Shown here in pieces: positions 55,048-62,884 of a stretch of 64,000 bases of DNA (its first letter is position 1; each line of letters starts with the position of its first letter). A program made the translations under genes and the position numbers. Source of the DNA: Actinomadura sp. K4S16 (GTDB lineage: Bacteria; Actinomycetota; Actinomycetes; Streptosporangiales; Streptosporangiaceae); the NCBI RefSeq assembly GCF_008327685.1, contig NZ_BDDE01000018.1:248001-312000 (forward strand), written 5' to 3'. The notes beneath the pieces were generated by a model. It ran no database searches. It was not told the origin of the DNA and worked only from the letters and a program-made list of their open reading frames with translations.

Positions 55048-55742
55048 CGGATCGCCTCGACCGCCAGACCCGCGAGCCGCCGGGGGACGTCCCGCACCCG
55101 GTCCTCCTCGGGCAGGACGGTCACCAGCAGCGACCGCAGCGCGAGCAGGAAGTAGGGGCCCTGCCCCTCCACGGCGTCCCGGAACAGCTCGCCGCCCGCG
55201 ACCGAGGCGCCGCGCCAGGGCGGCAGCCGCTTGCGCGTCACCGAGGTCAGCGCGGTGATCTCCAGCAGGCCGATCCCCGGCACCTCCTTGACCATCTCGG
55301 CGGGCTCGGGCCGGCGTGCCCGGCCGCGCGGCACGGCGGTGATCCCGTCCTCGTGCTCGGTCAGGCGCACCGTGTCGAAGAACGCCACCGCGTCCGCCGG
55401 GCGCCCGTGGTAGAGGTGCGTGAACACGGCGTGGCGGCGGCCCTCCCACACGGCCGCGAGGACGGGGTCGCTCAGCCCCGTCTCGGCGTCGCGGGTCGCC
55501 GTCCGGCCGACCCGCAGCCGCCCGCCCTGGATGCGGAACTCCTGCTCGAAGCGGTCGACCCCGATGTCGGACGCCCAGGCCAGCGCGTCCTCGCGGGTGC
55601 CGCTGGAGATCTCGTGGAGCCGTCCGCCGCCGGCGATCCGGGCCACCGACGTGCACGGCCGCCGCAGATCGTGGTCGCCCGTGAGCCGGACCCGCACGCC
55701 GTCCAGGGACCGGTGGGTGACGGCCCGCTCGCGTGTGCCCAT
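55044..55742 (-). CDS. Hypothetical protein heading the Mau-like cluster
   Basis: 232 residues; GGAAGGGG precedes the ATG. The protein is soluble and Arg-rich, with alternating beta-like stretches (DGVRVRLTGDHDL, RFEQEFRIQGGRLRVGRTATRD, HAVFTHLYHGRPADAVAFFDTVRLTEHEDGITAVP). It has one cysteine and no signal peptide. Because it is first in the run and coupled by GTGA to the MauE-like gene, it should act with that system, perhaps in the cytoplasm on the substrate before export. I recognise no family, and it has no resemblance to the MauB heavy chain. Confidence 0.75.
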   Translation of the reverse strand: MGTRERAVTHRSLDGVRVRLTGDHDLRRPCTSVARIAGGGRLHEISSGTREDALAWASDIGVDRFEQEFRIQGGRLRVGRTATRDAETGLSDPVLAAVWEGRRHAVFTHLYHGRPADAVAFFDTVRLTEHEDGITAVPRGRARRPEPAEMVKEVPGIGLLEITALTSVTRKRLPPWRGASVAGGELFRDAVEGQGPYFLLALRSLLVTVLPEEDRVRDVPRRLAGLAVEAIR

Positions 55743-55971
55743 GTCGTCCCCTTCCTGGGGAAACGCGTCCCCAAGAGCCACCGCGGGTAACAATGGTGAC
55801 GCTACGCGTGATACTTCACTTCGGGGCCAAACCTTCCGGAAGTGGTCATGGCCGGGAACGGGTAGGGTCAACTGCCGGACTCGCGCGGCGGCGGCGTTTC
55901 GGCCGCGGCCGCCGCCCGCCGCCTGGGTAGGGTCGTGTGGTTCTCCGGCAGGTACGCGTGAGGTGGAGCCC

Positions 55972-56463
55972 GTGAGCAAGGTCGATGTGCTGGTCCGGCG
56001 GCTGGATCCGGAGCTGCCCCTGCCGCGGTACGCCCACGCGGGCGACGCGGGCGCCGATCTGGTCGCGGCCGCCGACGTGGAACTGGCGCCGGGCGAGCGC
56101 GCCGTCGTCCCCACCGGGATGGCGATCGCGCTGCCGGACGGCTACGCCGCTTTCATTCACCCCCGCTCCGGATTGGGCGCTAGGTTGGGGGTGACCATCG
56201 TCAACGCACCCGGTACGGTCGACGCCGGCTATCGGGGTGAGATCAAGGTGACCCTGCTGAACACCGACCCCCGCGCCACGGTGAGGCTGCGGCGCGGAGA
56301 CCGCATTGCGCAGATGGTCGTCCAGCGGGTCGAGCACGCGGTGTTCCACGAGGTCACCGAGCTTCCCGGATCGGCGCGCGGAACCGGCGGGTTCGGCTCC
56401 ACCGGCGGATTCGGCCCGGCCCCGCGATCCGGGGACAATGAGCACAGTCGAGAAGGAGTGTGA
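55972..56463 (+). CDS. dut: dUTP diphosphatase
   Basis: 163 residues from a GTG preceded by GGTGGAG. The five trimeric dUTPase motifs are seen in order: HAGDAGADLVA, HPRSGLGARLG, NAPGTVDAGYRGEIKV, RRGDRIAQMVVQRV and the C-terminal RGTGGFGSTG that closes over the substrate. It converts dUTP to dUMP, keeping uracil out of DNA. Two TAGGGT hexamers at 55863 and 55928 are possible -10 elements. The DUF3710 gene follows 3 bp after its stop. Confidence 0.95.
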   Translation: MSKVDVLVRRLDPELPLPRYAHAGDAGADLVAAADVELAPGERAVVPTGMAIALPDGYAAFIHPRSGLGARLGVTIVNAPGTVDAGYRGEIKVTLLNTDPRATVRLRRGDRIAQMVVQRVEHAVFHEVTELPGSARGTGGFGSTGGFGPAPRSGDNEHSREGV

Positions 56464-56466
56464 GTC

Positions 56467-57291
56467 GTGGCTTTTGGACGTCGCCGGCAGGCCGAGGAGC
56501 CCGCGGAGGGTCCCGAGGTGACCGAGGAGCAGGCGGAGAACGCCGAGGACGCTCCCGCCGAGGCGGGGTCGGCCAAGGCGGAGTCCGCGGGCGGCCCGTG
56601 GGATTCCGAGGACTCCTTCCCCGAGATGCAGCGGCTGGACTTCGGATCCCTCCAGGTGCCGATCGCGCCGGGGCTGGGCTTCCAGGTGAACTTCGAGGCG
56701 ACCCAGGTCGACGAGGAGGGCAACCCGCTCGACGGGCGGCCCGTCGCCGTGCTGGTGCAGTACGAGGAGAGCGCCATGCAGCTCCAGGTGTTCGCCGCGC
56801 CGAAGCGCAGCGGCATCTGGGAGGACGTGCGCCGTGAGACCGCCAAGGACATCCAGGAGGAGGCGCAGGGCCAGACCCAGGAGGGCGAGGGCCCGTTCGG
56901 CCCCGAACTGCTGGCGATGGTCCCCGCGGCGCTGACCGAGGAGGTCCTCGCCGAGATGCCGCAGGAGGTCCGCGAGCAGATCCCGGCGGAGTTCGTCGAG
57001 CAGGGCTGGGCGCCGCAGATCATCCGCTTCCTCGGCGTCGACGGCCCCCGCTGGTTCCTCCAGGCCGTGGTGCAGGGCGCCGCGATCGAGGACGAGGAGC
57101 AGTGGCAGGTCCTGGAGGACGTGCTGAGCGGCGTGGTCGTGCACCGCGGCGACGCCCCGATGCCGCCCCGCGAGCTCCTGGAGCTGCAGATCCCCAAGGA
57201 GTTCAGCGAGGCCGGCGAGGACGGCGAGGAAGAGGCCGTGGAGACCTTCGACCCGTTCGAGCGCGGCCCCGAGATCACCGAGGTCCGCTGA
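56467..57291 (+). CDS. DUF3710 family protein
   Basis: 274 residues from a GTG with AAGGAG upstream. The first 45 residues are acidic and disordered (EEPAEGPEVTEEQAENAED). The conserved part begins near residue 50 (GPWDSEDSFPEMQRLDFGSLQVPIAPGLGFQVNFE), with VLVQYEESAMQLQVFAAPKRSGIWEDVRRETAKDI following and FLGVDGPRWFLQAVVQGAA near the end. In M. tuberculosis its homologue Rv2696c also follows dut. The function is unknown. A strong terminator ends the unit at 57307-57350. Confidence 0.92.
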   Translation: MAFGRRRQAEEPAEGPEVTEEQAENAEDAPAEAGSAKAESAGGPWDSEDSFPEMQRLDFGSLQVPIAPGLGFQVNFEATQVDEEGNPLDGRPVAVLVQYEESAMQLQVFAAPKRSGIWEDVRRETAKDIQEEAQGQTQEGEGPFGPELLAMVPAALTEEVLAEMPQEVREQIPAEFVEQGWAPQIIRFLGVDGPRWFLQAVVQGAAIEDEEQWQVLEDVLSGVVVHRGDAPMPPRELLELQIPKEFSEAGEDGEEEAVETFDPFERGPEITEVR

Positions 57292-57306
57292 CCGGACGAG
57301 CACCTG

Positions 57307-57350
57307 ACCCGCCCGGCCGCACGCCTTTTCGGACGTGCGGCCGGGCGGGT
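57307..57350 (+). terminator. Hairpin terminator after the DUF3710 gene
   Basis: Perfect 17-bp stem (57307-57323 with 57334-57350) and 10-base loop, starting 16 bp past the DUF3710 stop. Confidence 0.85.
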
Positions 57351-57413
57351 TCGTGCCGCCGGCGCCCGGCCGATCGCTTGCCTCGGACCGGCCTGCGGGC
57401 GGTCAATCGGGAC

Positions 57414-57494
57414 ATGTCGAAGAAGACGCGCAAGCGCCGGGCCCGCAAGCGGAGCAAGCACAACAAGGGCAAGCGGCCCAACGCCCGCCGCTAG
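57414..57494 (+). CDS. Large-subunit ribosomal protein bL37-like, 26 residues
   Basis: The reading frame MSKKTRKRRARKRSKHNKG followed by KRPNARR is complete in 26 codons, ATG at 57414 and TAG at 57494. It is nearly all Lys, Arg, Asn and His and ends in the GKRPN motif. This closely matches the actinobacterial bL37 protein found in the 50S structure of mycobacteria (24 residues, ending GKRPNA as I remember it). The upstream CGGGA is a weak ribosome site. Genes of this size are often missed in annotation. Its stop TAG overlaps the stop of the convergent deacetylase gene. Confidence 0.8.
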   Translation: MSKKTRKRRARKRSKHNKGKRPNARR

Positions 57495-58192
57495 CTCCCG
57501 ATCATCTCGAAGGCCATCGCGTGCTCGACGCCCGCGGCCTTCCCGCCCTCCTCGGCCATGCCGGTGAGGAACGCCTCGGCGTCGAACCCGTCGCCGAGGC
57601 CCGCGAAGTACACGCGGTGCGCGAGCAGCGAGTCGATGCCGGCCCGCAGGTGCCCGGTGACGTCCACGTAGTGGGTGGGCTCCGGCGACCCGCCGAACAG
57701 CGCGAACCGGACGCCCTGCCACGGTTCGAGCCCGAGGTCGCGGAACACCCACCGGTTCGCCGCGTCCCGGATCGCGTCCGCGACCGCGAGTCCGAGCACC
57801 CGGTGGTCGGCCATGTTGAAGCCGCCGCCGGGGAACGTCTCGCGGAAGTTCAGCGACAGCACCACCTCGGGCCGGTGCCGCCGGATCGCCGCGGCGAGCA
57901 TCCGCCGCAGCGGCAGGCCGTACTCCAGCATGCCGTCCGGCAGGTCGAGGAACTCGACGGTGTCCACGCCGACGATCCGCGCCGCCTCGACCTGCTCGGC
58001 GCTGCGGATCCGCCGCACCTCGTCGGGGTCCATCGAGTCGATCCCGGCCTCCCCGCGGGTGGCCAGCACCTCCGTCACGCTCTTGCCCTGGCCCGTCCAC
58101 CTGGCGATCGCCGCCGACGTCCCGTACTCCAGGTCGTCGGGGTGCGCCACGATCGCGAGCGCGCGTTCCCAGTCCTCAGGCACCTCGTCCAT
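57491..58192 (-). CDS. PIG-L family N-acetylglucosamine deacetylase-like protein
   Basis: 233 residues. The zinc motif AIVAHPDDLEYG is at residues about 14-25, and MADHRVLGLAVADAI carries the third ligand. VLATRGEAGIDSMDPDEVRRIRSAEQVEAARIVG and FLDLPDGMLE are the family's substrate-side loops. Actinobacterial relatives include MshB (mycothiol synthesis) and Mca (mycothiol conjugate amidase), but the short length is nearer the general PIG-L/LmbE group. It could deacetylate a sugar conjugate or detoxify a thiol adduct. The gene is convergent with the bL37 gene. Confidence 0.92.
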   Translation of the reverse strand: MDEVPEDWERALAIVAHPDDLEYGTSAAIARWTGQGKSVTEVLATRGEAGIDSMDPDEVRRIRSAEQVEAARIVGVDTVEFLDLPDGMLEYGLPLRRMLAAAIRRHRPEVVLSLNFRETFPGGGFNMADHRVLGLAVADAIRDAANRWVFRDLGLEPWQGVRFALFGGSPEPTHYVDVTGHLRAGIDSLLAHRVYFAGLGDGFDAEAFLTGMAEEGGKAAGVEHAMAFEMIGS

Positions 58193-58238
58193 CCCCCCAT
58201 CCTCCCGGATCGGGCCGGCGTTCGCGGGCAGCCGGCGA

Positions 58239-59519
58239 TCACAGATAGCGGAGCCAGAGGTAGGGGGTCGACAGGGCGATCGTCACGAGGGTGACGATGA
58301 TGCCGTAGCGGGTGAAGTACCAGAAGCTGATGGGCGTGCCGTTGCGGGCGGCGATGCCGAGCACGACCACGTTGGCGCTGGCCCCGATGGCGGTGGCGTT
58401 GCCGCCGAGGTCGGCGCCGAGGGCGAGGGCCCACCACAGCACGTGCCCCTGGGCGCCGGGGTGCTGCTGGACGAGGTCGGAGACGATCGGGCTCATCGTC
58501 GCGACGTAGGGGATGTTGTCCACGATCGCCGACAGCCCGGCGGACGCCCACAGCAGCAGCATCGCGGCGACGCCGAGGCGGCCGTCGGTGGCGTCCGCCG
58601 CGGCCCTGGAGACCTCTCCGATGACCCCGGTCTCGACCAGCCCGCCGACCATCACGAAGAGGCCGGCGAAGAACACCAGTGTGGGCCACTCGACCTCGCT
58701 GAGGGCCTCCTCGGTGGTCACCCTGGTCGCGGCGACGAGCAGCCCGGCGCCGAGCAGCGCGACCACGGACGGCTCGTAGTGCAGGACGGGGTGCAGCACG
58801 AACGCAGCGATGACGACGGCGAGGACGGCGAGCCCCTGCGCGAGGAGCCGGCGGTCGGTGATGGCCTCCCGCTCCTCCAGCTCCATGACCTCGGCGGCGA
58901 GGTCCGGGTCGTAGCGGAACGCCGAGCGGAACAGCCACCGGGCCAGCAGGCAGAACACGATCAGCAGCACGACCACCAGCGGCGCCAGGTTGACCAGGAA
59001 GTCGTTGAACGACAGGCCGCCCCGGCTGGCGATGATGATGTTGGGCGGATCGCCGACCAGCGTCGCGGTGCCGCCGATGTTGGACGCCATGACCTCGGCG
59101 ATCAGGTACGGCTCGGGGCGCAGCGCGAGCCGCTCGCAGACGAGGAAGGTGACGGGCGCGATCAGCAGGACGGTGGTGACGTTGTCCAGCAGCGCGGACG
59201 CCACCGCGGTGAGCACGATCAGCATCACCATGAGCCGGTAGGGGCGCCCCCGCGCACGCTTGGCCGCCCAGATCGCCACGTACTCGAACAGGCCCGTCCG
59301 GCGCAGCACCGAGACGATGACCATCATGCCGAGCAGCAGGAAAATGACGTTCCAGTCGATCCCGGACTCGGGGGAGAAGAACGCGGCCTCGGCGTCGGTG
59401 ACGTGCAGCAGGAGCATCAGGCCCGCGCCGCCCAGCGCCACCGCCGTCCGGGGCACCCGCTCCGACGCGATCAGCACGTACGCGCAGACGAAGATGACGA
59501 TCGCGGCGGTGGCCTGCAC
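58239..59519 (-). CDS. ArsB/NhaD-type ion permease (SLC13/IT superfamily)
   Basis: 426 residues from a GTG. Eleven or so helices in two inverted halves are visible. The first half-repeat ends with ALLDNVTTVLLIAPV and ASNIGGTATLVGDPPNIIIAS; the second has ADLGGNATAIGASANVVVLG, the paired ion-binding loops of the IT superfamily. It resembles ArsB/NhaD and P-protein-like carriers, transporting Na+, arsenite or another anion. No ars genes are near, so arsenite is not indicated. The gene lies 46 bp downstream of nothing on its strand and is followed by the deacetylase gene, a possible two-gene unit. Confidence 0.9.
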   Translation of the reverse strand: MQATAAIVIFVCAYVLIASERVPRTAVALGGAGLMLLLHVTDAEAAFFSPESGIDWNVIFLLLGMMVIVSVLRRTGLFEYVAIWAAKRARGRPYRLMVMLIVLTAVASALLDNVTTVLLIAPVTFLVCERLALRPEPYLIAEVMASNIGGTATLVGDPPNIIIASRGGLSFNDFLVNLAPLVVVLLIVFCLLARWLFRSAFRYDPDLAAEVMELEEREAITDRRLLAQGLAVLAVVIAAFVLHPVLHYEPSVVALLGAGLLVAATRVTTEEALSEVEWPTLVFFAGLFVMVGGLVETGVIGEVSRAAADATDGRLGVAAMLLLWASAGLSAIVDNIPYVATMSPIVSDLVQQHPGAQGHVLWWALALGADLGGNATAIGASANVVVLGIAARNGTPISFWYFTRYGIIVTLVTIALSTPYLWLRYL

Positions 59520-59746
59520 ACAACCCCCTGGACGGCATGCGGATGACGGGACCTGCCGACCAGACTTCCCGGCGCACCACGGGCGACTCTAACCCGCCCG
59601 GCGCCCCGCGGGCGGAACCGGGCCCGGCAATGGTGGGGTTTTGCCTACCCCCATCGGCGTGCTGGACCCATCCCCGGCGGCCCCGCGCGTCCGTAGCTTC
59701 GTGTTCCGGAGGCGCCCGCCCGGGGCGCCGGGCGGAGGTGAGGACG

Positions 59747-60544
59747 ATGTTCGGACGCAGGGGAGCGGAGCCGGCGCGCCAGGCGCCGGGGGAGGCGCTC
59801 CGGCTGGAGAACGTGCGCAGGGTGTACGGCGCCGAGGGCAACCGGGTGGTGGCGCTGGACGGGGTGTCGCTGTCGCTGCCGACCGGGTCGTTCACCGCGG
59901 TCATGGGCCCGTCCGGGTCCGGCAAGAGCACCCTCCTGCAGTGCGCGGCCGGTCTGGACCGTCCCACCGAGGGCCGCGTCTTCGTCGACGGCGCGGAGTT
60001 GACGGGCGACGGGGAGGCGGCGCTGACGAGGTTCCGGCGGGAGCGGATCGGCTTCGTCTTCCAGCAGTTCAACCTGCTGCCCACGCTGTCGGTCCTGCAG
60101 AACACGGTGCTCCCCCTGAAGCTCGCCGGCCGCAAGGTGGACAGGGACCGGGCGCGGGCCGTCCTGGACCGGGTGGGCCTCGGCGACCGGCTCGGCCACC
60201 TGCCCGCGGAGCTGTCCGGCGGGCAGCAGCAGCGGGTGGCGATCGCAAGGGCGCTGGTCACCGAGCCGCGGGTGCTGTTCGCCGACGAGCCGACCGGCGC
60301 GCTCGACACCCGGAGCGCCCGCGACGTGCTGGGCCTGCTGCGCGAGTCGGTGCGGGCGTTCGGGCAGACGGTGGTGATGGTGACCCACGACCCGGTCGCC
60401 GCGTCCTTCGCCGACTCCGTGCTGTACCTGGCGGACGGGCGGATCGTGGGGTACCAGGCCGCGCCGACCGCGGAGACCGTGGCGGAGCGGATGACGCGCC
60501 TGGCCGACGAGGTCGAGCGCCAGCGCACGATGGCGGAGGCGTGA
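59747..60544 (+). CDS. MacB/LolD-type ABC transporter ATP-binding protein
   Basis: 265 residues with GGAGGTGAGG before the ATG. Walker A is GPSGSGKST near residue 58, the signature LSGGQQQRVAIARAL near 160, and Walker B VLFADEPTGALD, typical of the MacB/LolD/FtsE class. FVFQQFNLLPTLSVLQNTVLPL is the Q-loop region. It pairs with the FtsX-like permease encoded 2 bp after its stop. Exporters of this class act on lipoproteins, peptides or antibiotics by a mechanotransmission mode. Confidence 0.95.
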   Translation: MFGRRGAEPARQAPGEALRLENVRRVYGAEGNRVVALDGVSLSLPTGSFTAVMGPSGSGKSTLLQCAAGLDRPTEGRVFVDGAELTGDGEAALTRFRRERIGFVFQQFNLLPTLSVLQNTVLPLKLAGRKVDRDRARAVLDRVGLGDRLGHLPAELSGGQQQRVAIARALVTEPRVLFADEPTGALDTRSARDVLGLLRESVRAFGQTVVMVTHDPVAASFADSVLYLADGRIVGYQAAPTAETVAERMTRLADEVERQRTMAEA

Positions 60545-60546
60545 CC

Positions 60547-61905
60547 ATGGTCGAGTTGGCTCTGCGCTCCCTGCGCCGCCGCGCGAGCGCCTTCACGGCG
60601 AGTTTCCTCGCGATGTTCCTCGGCGCGACAATGATCATGGCGTTCGCCTCGATGCTCGACACGGCCGAGGCGAGCGGGGCGACGGGCGAGGCCCGGGAGA
60701 CGCTGGTGACGATGGCGTCCGTCGTCGGCGGCTGGGGGCTGCTGCTGGTGGTGTTCGCGGTGACCTCGACGCTGACCCTGTCGGTGCGGCAGCGGGCGTC
60801 GGAGATCGCACTGCTCAAGAGCGTCGGCGCGACCCCGGCGCAGCTCGCCCGGATGATCGTCGGCGAGGCGGCGGGCCTGGCCGTGGCGGCGGCGCTGCTC
60901 GCGGTCGTGCCCGCCTACCCGGCCGGCCGTGCCCTGCTCGGGCTGCTGCACGGCACCGACCAGGTTCCCGCGGACATCGGCTACCGCTTCGGCGCCGTCG
61001 CCCTGTCACTCGGGATCGGCGTGACGCTCGTGTCCGCGGTCGCCGCCGCGCTGATCACCGCGCGCCGCGCCACGCGCGTCCGGGTGACCGAGTCGATGAC
61101 GGCCGCCGCCATCGGGGACGCGCGGCTCAGCCGGAAGCGGATCGTGTTCGCGGTGCTGTTCCTGCTGGTCGCCGTCGGCGAGGTGGTCACCACGCTCACG
61201 GTGATGGACGGCAAGGGCAGCGACGCCATGGCGACCTCCGGGCAGGCCGACATCTTCGCCGGGATCGGGCTGGCCCTGCTGGCGCCGGCGATCATGCGCG
61301 GTGCGACGGCGCTGGCGGCCGGGCCGATGCGGGCGCTCGGCGGCGCGGCCGGGGACCTCGCGGCGGCCACGATGCGCCGCCGGGCGGGCGCCCTTGCCTC
61401 CGCGGTCACGCCGATCATCCTGTTCGTCGGGACGGCGGTCGGCACGCTCTACGCCCAGGCCATCGAGAACGAGGCGATGGACGCGGCCGGCCTCTCCAAG
61501 ACGCTCGACCAGAAGGGCATCGAGACGCTCAACTTCGTCGTCATCGGCATGGTGGTGCTGTTCACGGCGATCATGCTGGTCAACACGCTGATCGCGGCGA
61601 CCGCGCACCGGCGCCGCGAGTTCGGCCAGACCCGGCTCGCGGGCGCGACCCCGCGCCAGGTGCTCACCGCGGCCGCGCTGGAGTCGGCGGTGCTGACGGT
61701 CACCGGCGTGGTCTGCGGGACGGTCGCCTCGGCCTTCACGATCGTGGCGTTCGGCCTCGCCCGCCGCGACTCCGCCGTCCCGCCCGGGAACGTCGGGACG
61801 TTCCTCGCGGTGGTCGCCCTCGCCGCGGTGCTGACCGGCGTGACGAGCTGGGCCGCGACGCGACGCGCGATCGCCGTCCCGGCCGTGGAGGCGGCCCTGC
61901 GCTGA
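60547..61905 (+). CDS. FtsX/MacB-like ABC transporter permease
   Basis: 452 residues from the ATG at 60547, preferred over a GTG at 60541 because GGAGG lies 7 bp before it. It has eight hydrophobic helices as two FtsX-type domains; each ends in a loop such as RQRASEIALLKSVGATPAQLARMIVGEA and RRREFGQTRLAGATPRQVLTAAALES, which couple to the ATPase. There is only a small outer domain between helices 1 and 2, so no periplasmic MacB domain is present. It is translationally coupled to the ATPase gene. Confidence 0.93.
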   Translation: MVELALRSLRRRASAFTASFLAMFLGATMIMAFASMLDTAEASGATGEARETLVTMASVVGGWGLLLVVFAVTSTLTLSVRQRASEIALLKSVGATPAQLARMIVGEAAGLAVAAALLAVVPAYPAGRALLGLLHGTDQVPADIGYRFGAVALSLGIGVTLVSAVAAALITARRATRVRVTESMTAAAIGDARLSRKRIVFAVLFLLVAVGEVVTTLTVMDGKGSDAMATSGQADIFAGIGLALLAPAIMRGATALAAGPMRALGGAAGDLAAATMRRRAGALASAVTPIILFVGTAVGTLYAQAIENEAMDAAGLSKTLDQKGIETLNFVVIGMVVLFTAIMLVNTLIAATAHRRREFGQTRLAGATPRQVLTAAALESAVLTVTGVVCGTVASAFTIVAFGLARRDSAVPPGNVGTFLAVVALAAVLTGVTSWAATRRAIAVPAVEAALR

Positions 61906-61945
61906 CCGCCTCCCTTGTCCCGCCGTGGGTGCTCGTCCATACTGG

Positions 61946-61957
61946 GTGAGCACTCAC
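61946..61957 (+). promoter_or_regulatory. Short palindrome before the membrane-protein gene
   Basis: GTGAG-CA-CTCAC, followed by another ACTCA, lies 21 bp before the ATG at 61979. TetR-family regulators bind sites of this shape. It could serve a regulator encoded outside the window. Confidence 0.4.
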
Positions 61958-61978
61958 TCATTTCTGAAGGAGCGGACC

Positions 61979-62803
61979 ATGGCGGGACCGGTGGAGGCTT
62001 CGCGCGGCGGGTTCCCGGTGGCGGCCGCCGTCCAGGCCCTGGGAGCGTTCTGGACGGACGGCCGGCGCGTCGAGCGGGCCGCCTACGCGATCGGCGCCGC
62101 GCTGATGGCCTCCGGCCTGCTGCACCTGGCCGTGTTCGCGGTGGACGGCGGTCCGTGGACGGGGCCGGTGTCGTGGCGCAAGCCCGTGACCTTCGGGCTC
62201 TCGTTCGGCCTGACGCTGCTGACGATCGCGTGGGTCAGCGCGTCCGTCCGGCTCGGCGACCGCGCGCGGACCGCGATCCTCGGCGTGTTCGCGGCCGACT
62301 GCGTCGTGGAGGTAGCCCTCATCACCCTCCAGGCGTGGCGCAAGGTGCCGTCCCACTTCAACGAGGAGACGGCGTTCGACACGGTCGTCACCCGGATGCT
62401 CGCGGCGGGCGGCGGCGTCCTCGTGGTCACGCTGGTCGCGCTCGCGGTCGCGTCCTTCCGCCGGAACGAGGAGGTCGCGCCGAGCATGCGGCTGGCCGTC
62501 CGCTCCGGCTTCGCCGCGCTGGTGCTCGCCCTGGCCTCCGGCGCGGCGATGATCGCCCGCGGCGTCACGACGGTGCGGTCCGGCGACCAGCAGGCCGCCT
62601 ACCACGTCGTCGCCGCGCTGAAGCCGGCGCACTTCGTGACCATGCACGCGATCCTCGTCCTGCCGCTGCTGGCCTGGCTGCTCACCTTCACCGCCCTGCC
62701 CGAGCCCCGCCGGGTCCGGGCCGTCGCCTTCGCCTCCGGCGCCTACTGGGCGGTGGCGGCGGCGGTCATCGCGATCTCCGCCTTCCGCTTCGCGACCGCC
62801 TGA
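61979..62803 (+). CDS. Six- to seven-TM conserved membrane protein
   Basis: 274 residues; GAAGGAG precedes the ATG at 61979. Hydrophobic segments are AAYAIGAALMASGLLHLAVFAV, PVTFGLSFGLTLLTIAWVSA, AILGVFAADCVVEVALITL, GGGVLVVTLVALAVASF, SGFAALVLALASGAAMIARGV, MHAILVLPLLAWLLTFTAL and GAYWAVAAAVIAISAF. The loop PWTGPVSWRKPVTFGLSFG is the most distinctive part and recurs in actinobacterial hypothetical proteins. A histidine-bearing segment (KPAHFVTMHA) might bind haem or metal. No function is known to me. It is convergent with the MFS gene. Confidence 0.8.
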   Translation: MAGPVEASRGGFPVAAAVQALGAFWTDGRRVERAAYAIGAALMASGLLHLAVFAVDGGPWTGPVSWRKPVTFGLSFGLTLLTIAWVSASVRLGDRARTAILGVFAADCVVEVALITLQAWRKVPSHFNEETAFDTVVTRMLAAGGGVLVVTLVALAVASFRRNEEVAPSMRLAVRSGFAALVLALASGAAMIARGVTTVRSGDQQAAYHVVAALKPAHFVTMHAILVLPLLAWLLTFTALPEPRRVRAVAFASGAYWAVAAAVIAISAFRFATA

Positions 62804-62837
62804 GCACCCCGAGCGGGCCTCAGCGGAGGTGCGAACG

Positions 62838-62874
62838 CCCTGGCCCGCCGTTCCTCGGGGACGGCGGGCCAGGG
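62838..62874. terminator. Bidirectional hairpin terminator
   Basis: A 14-bp stem (62838-62851 with 62861-62874) and 9-base loop, extended further with one bulge. It lies between the convergent membrane-protein and MFS genes. Confidence 0.75.
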
Positions 62875-62884
62875 GCGGGCGGGA

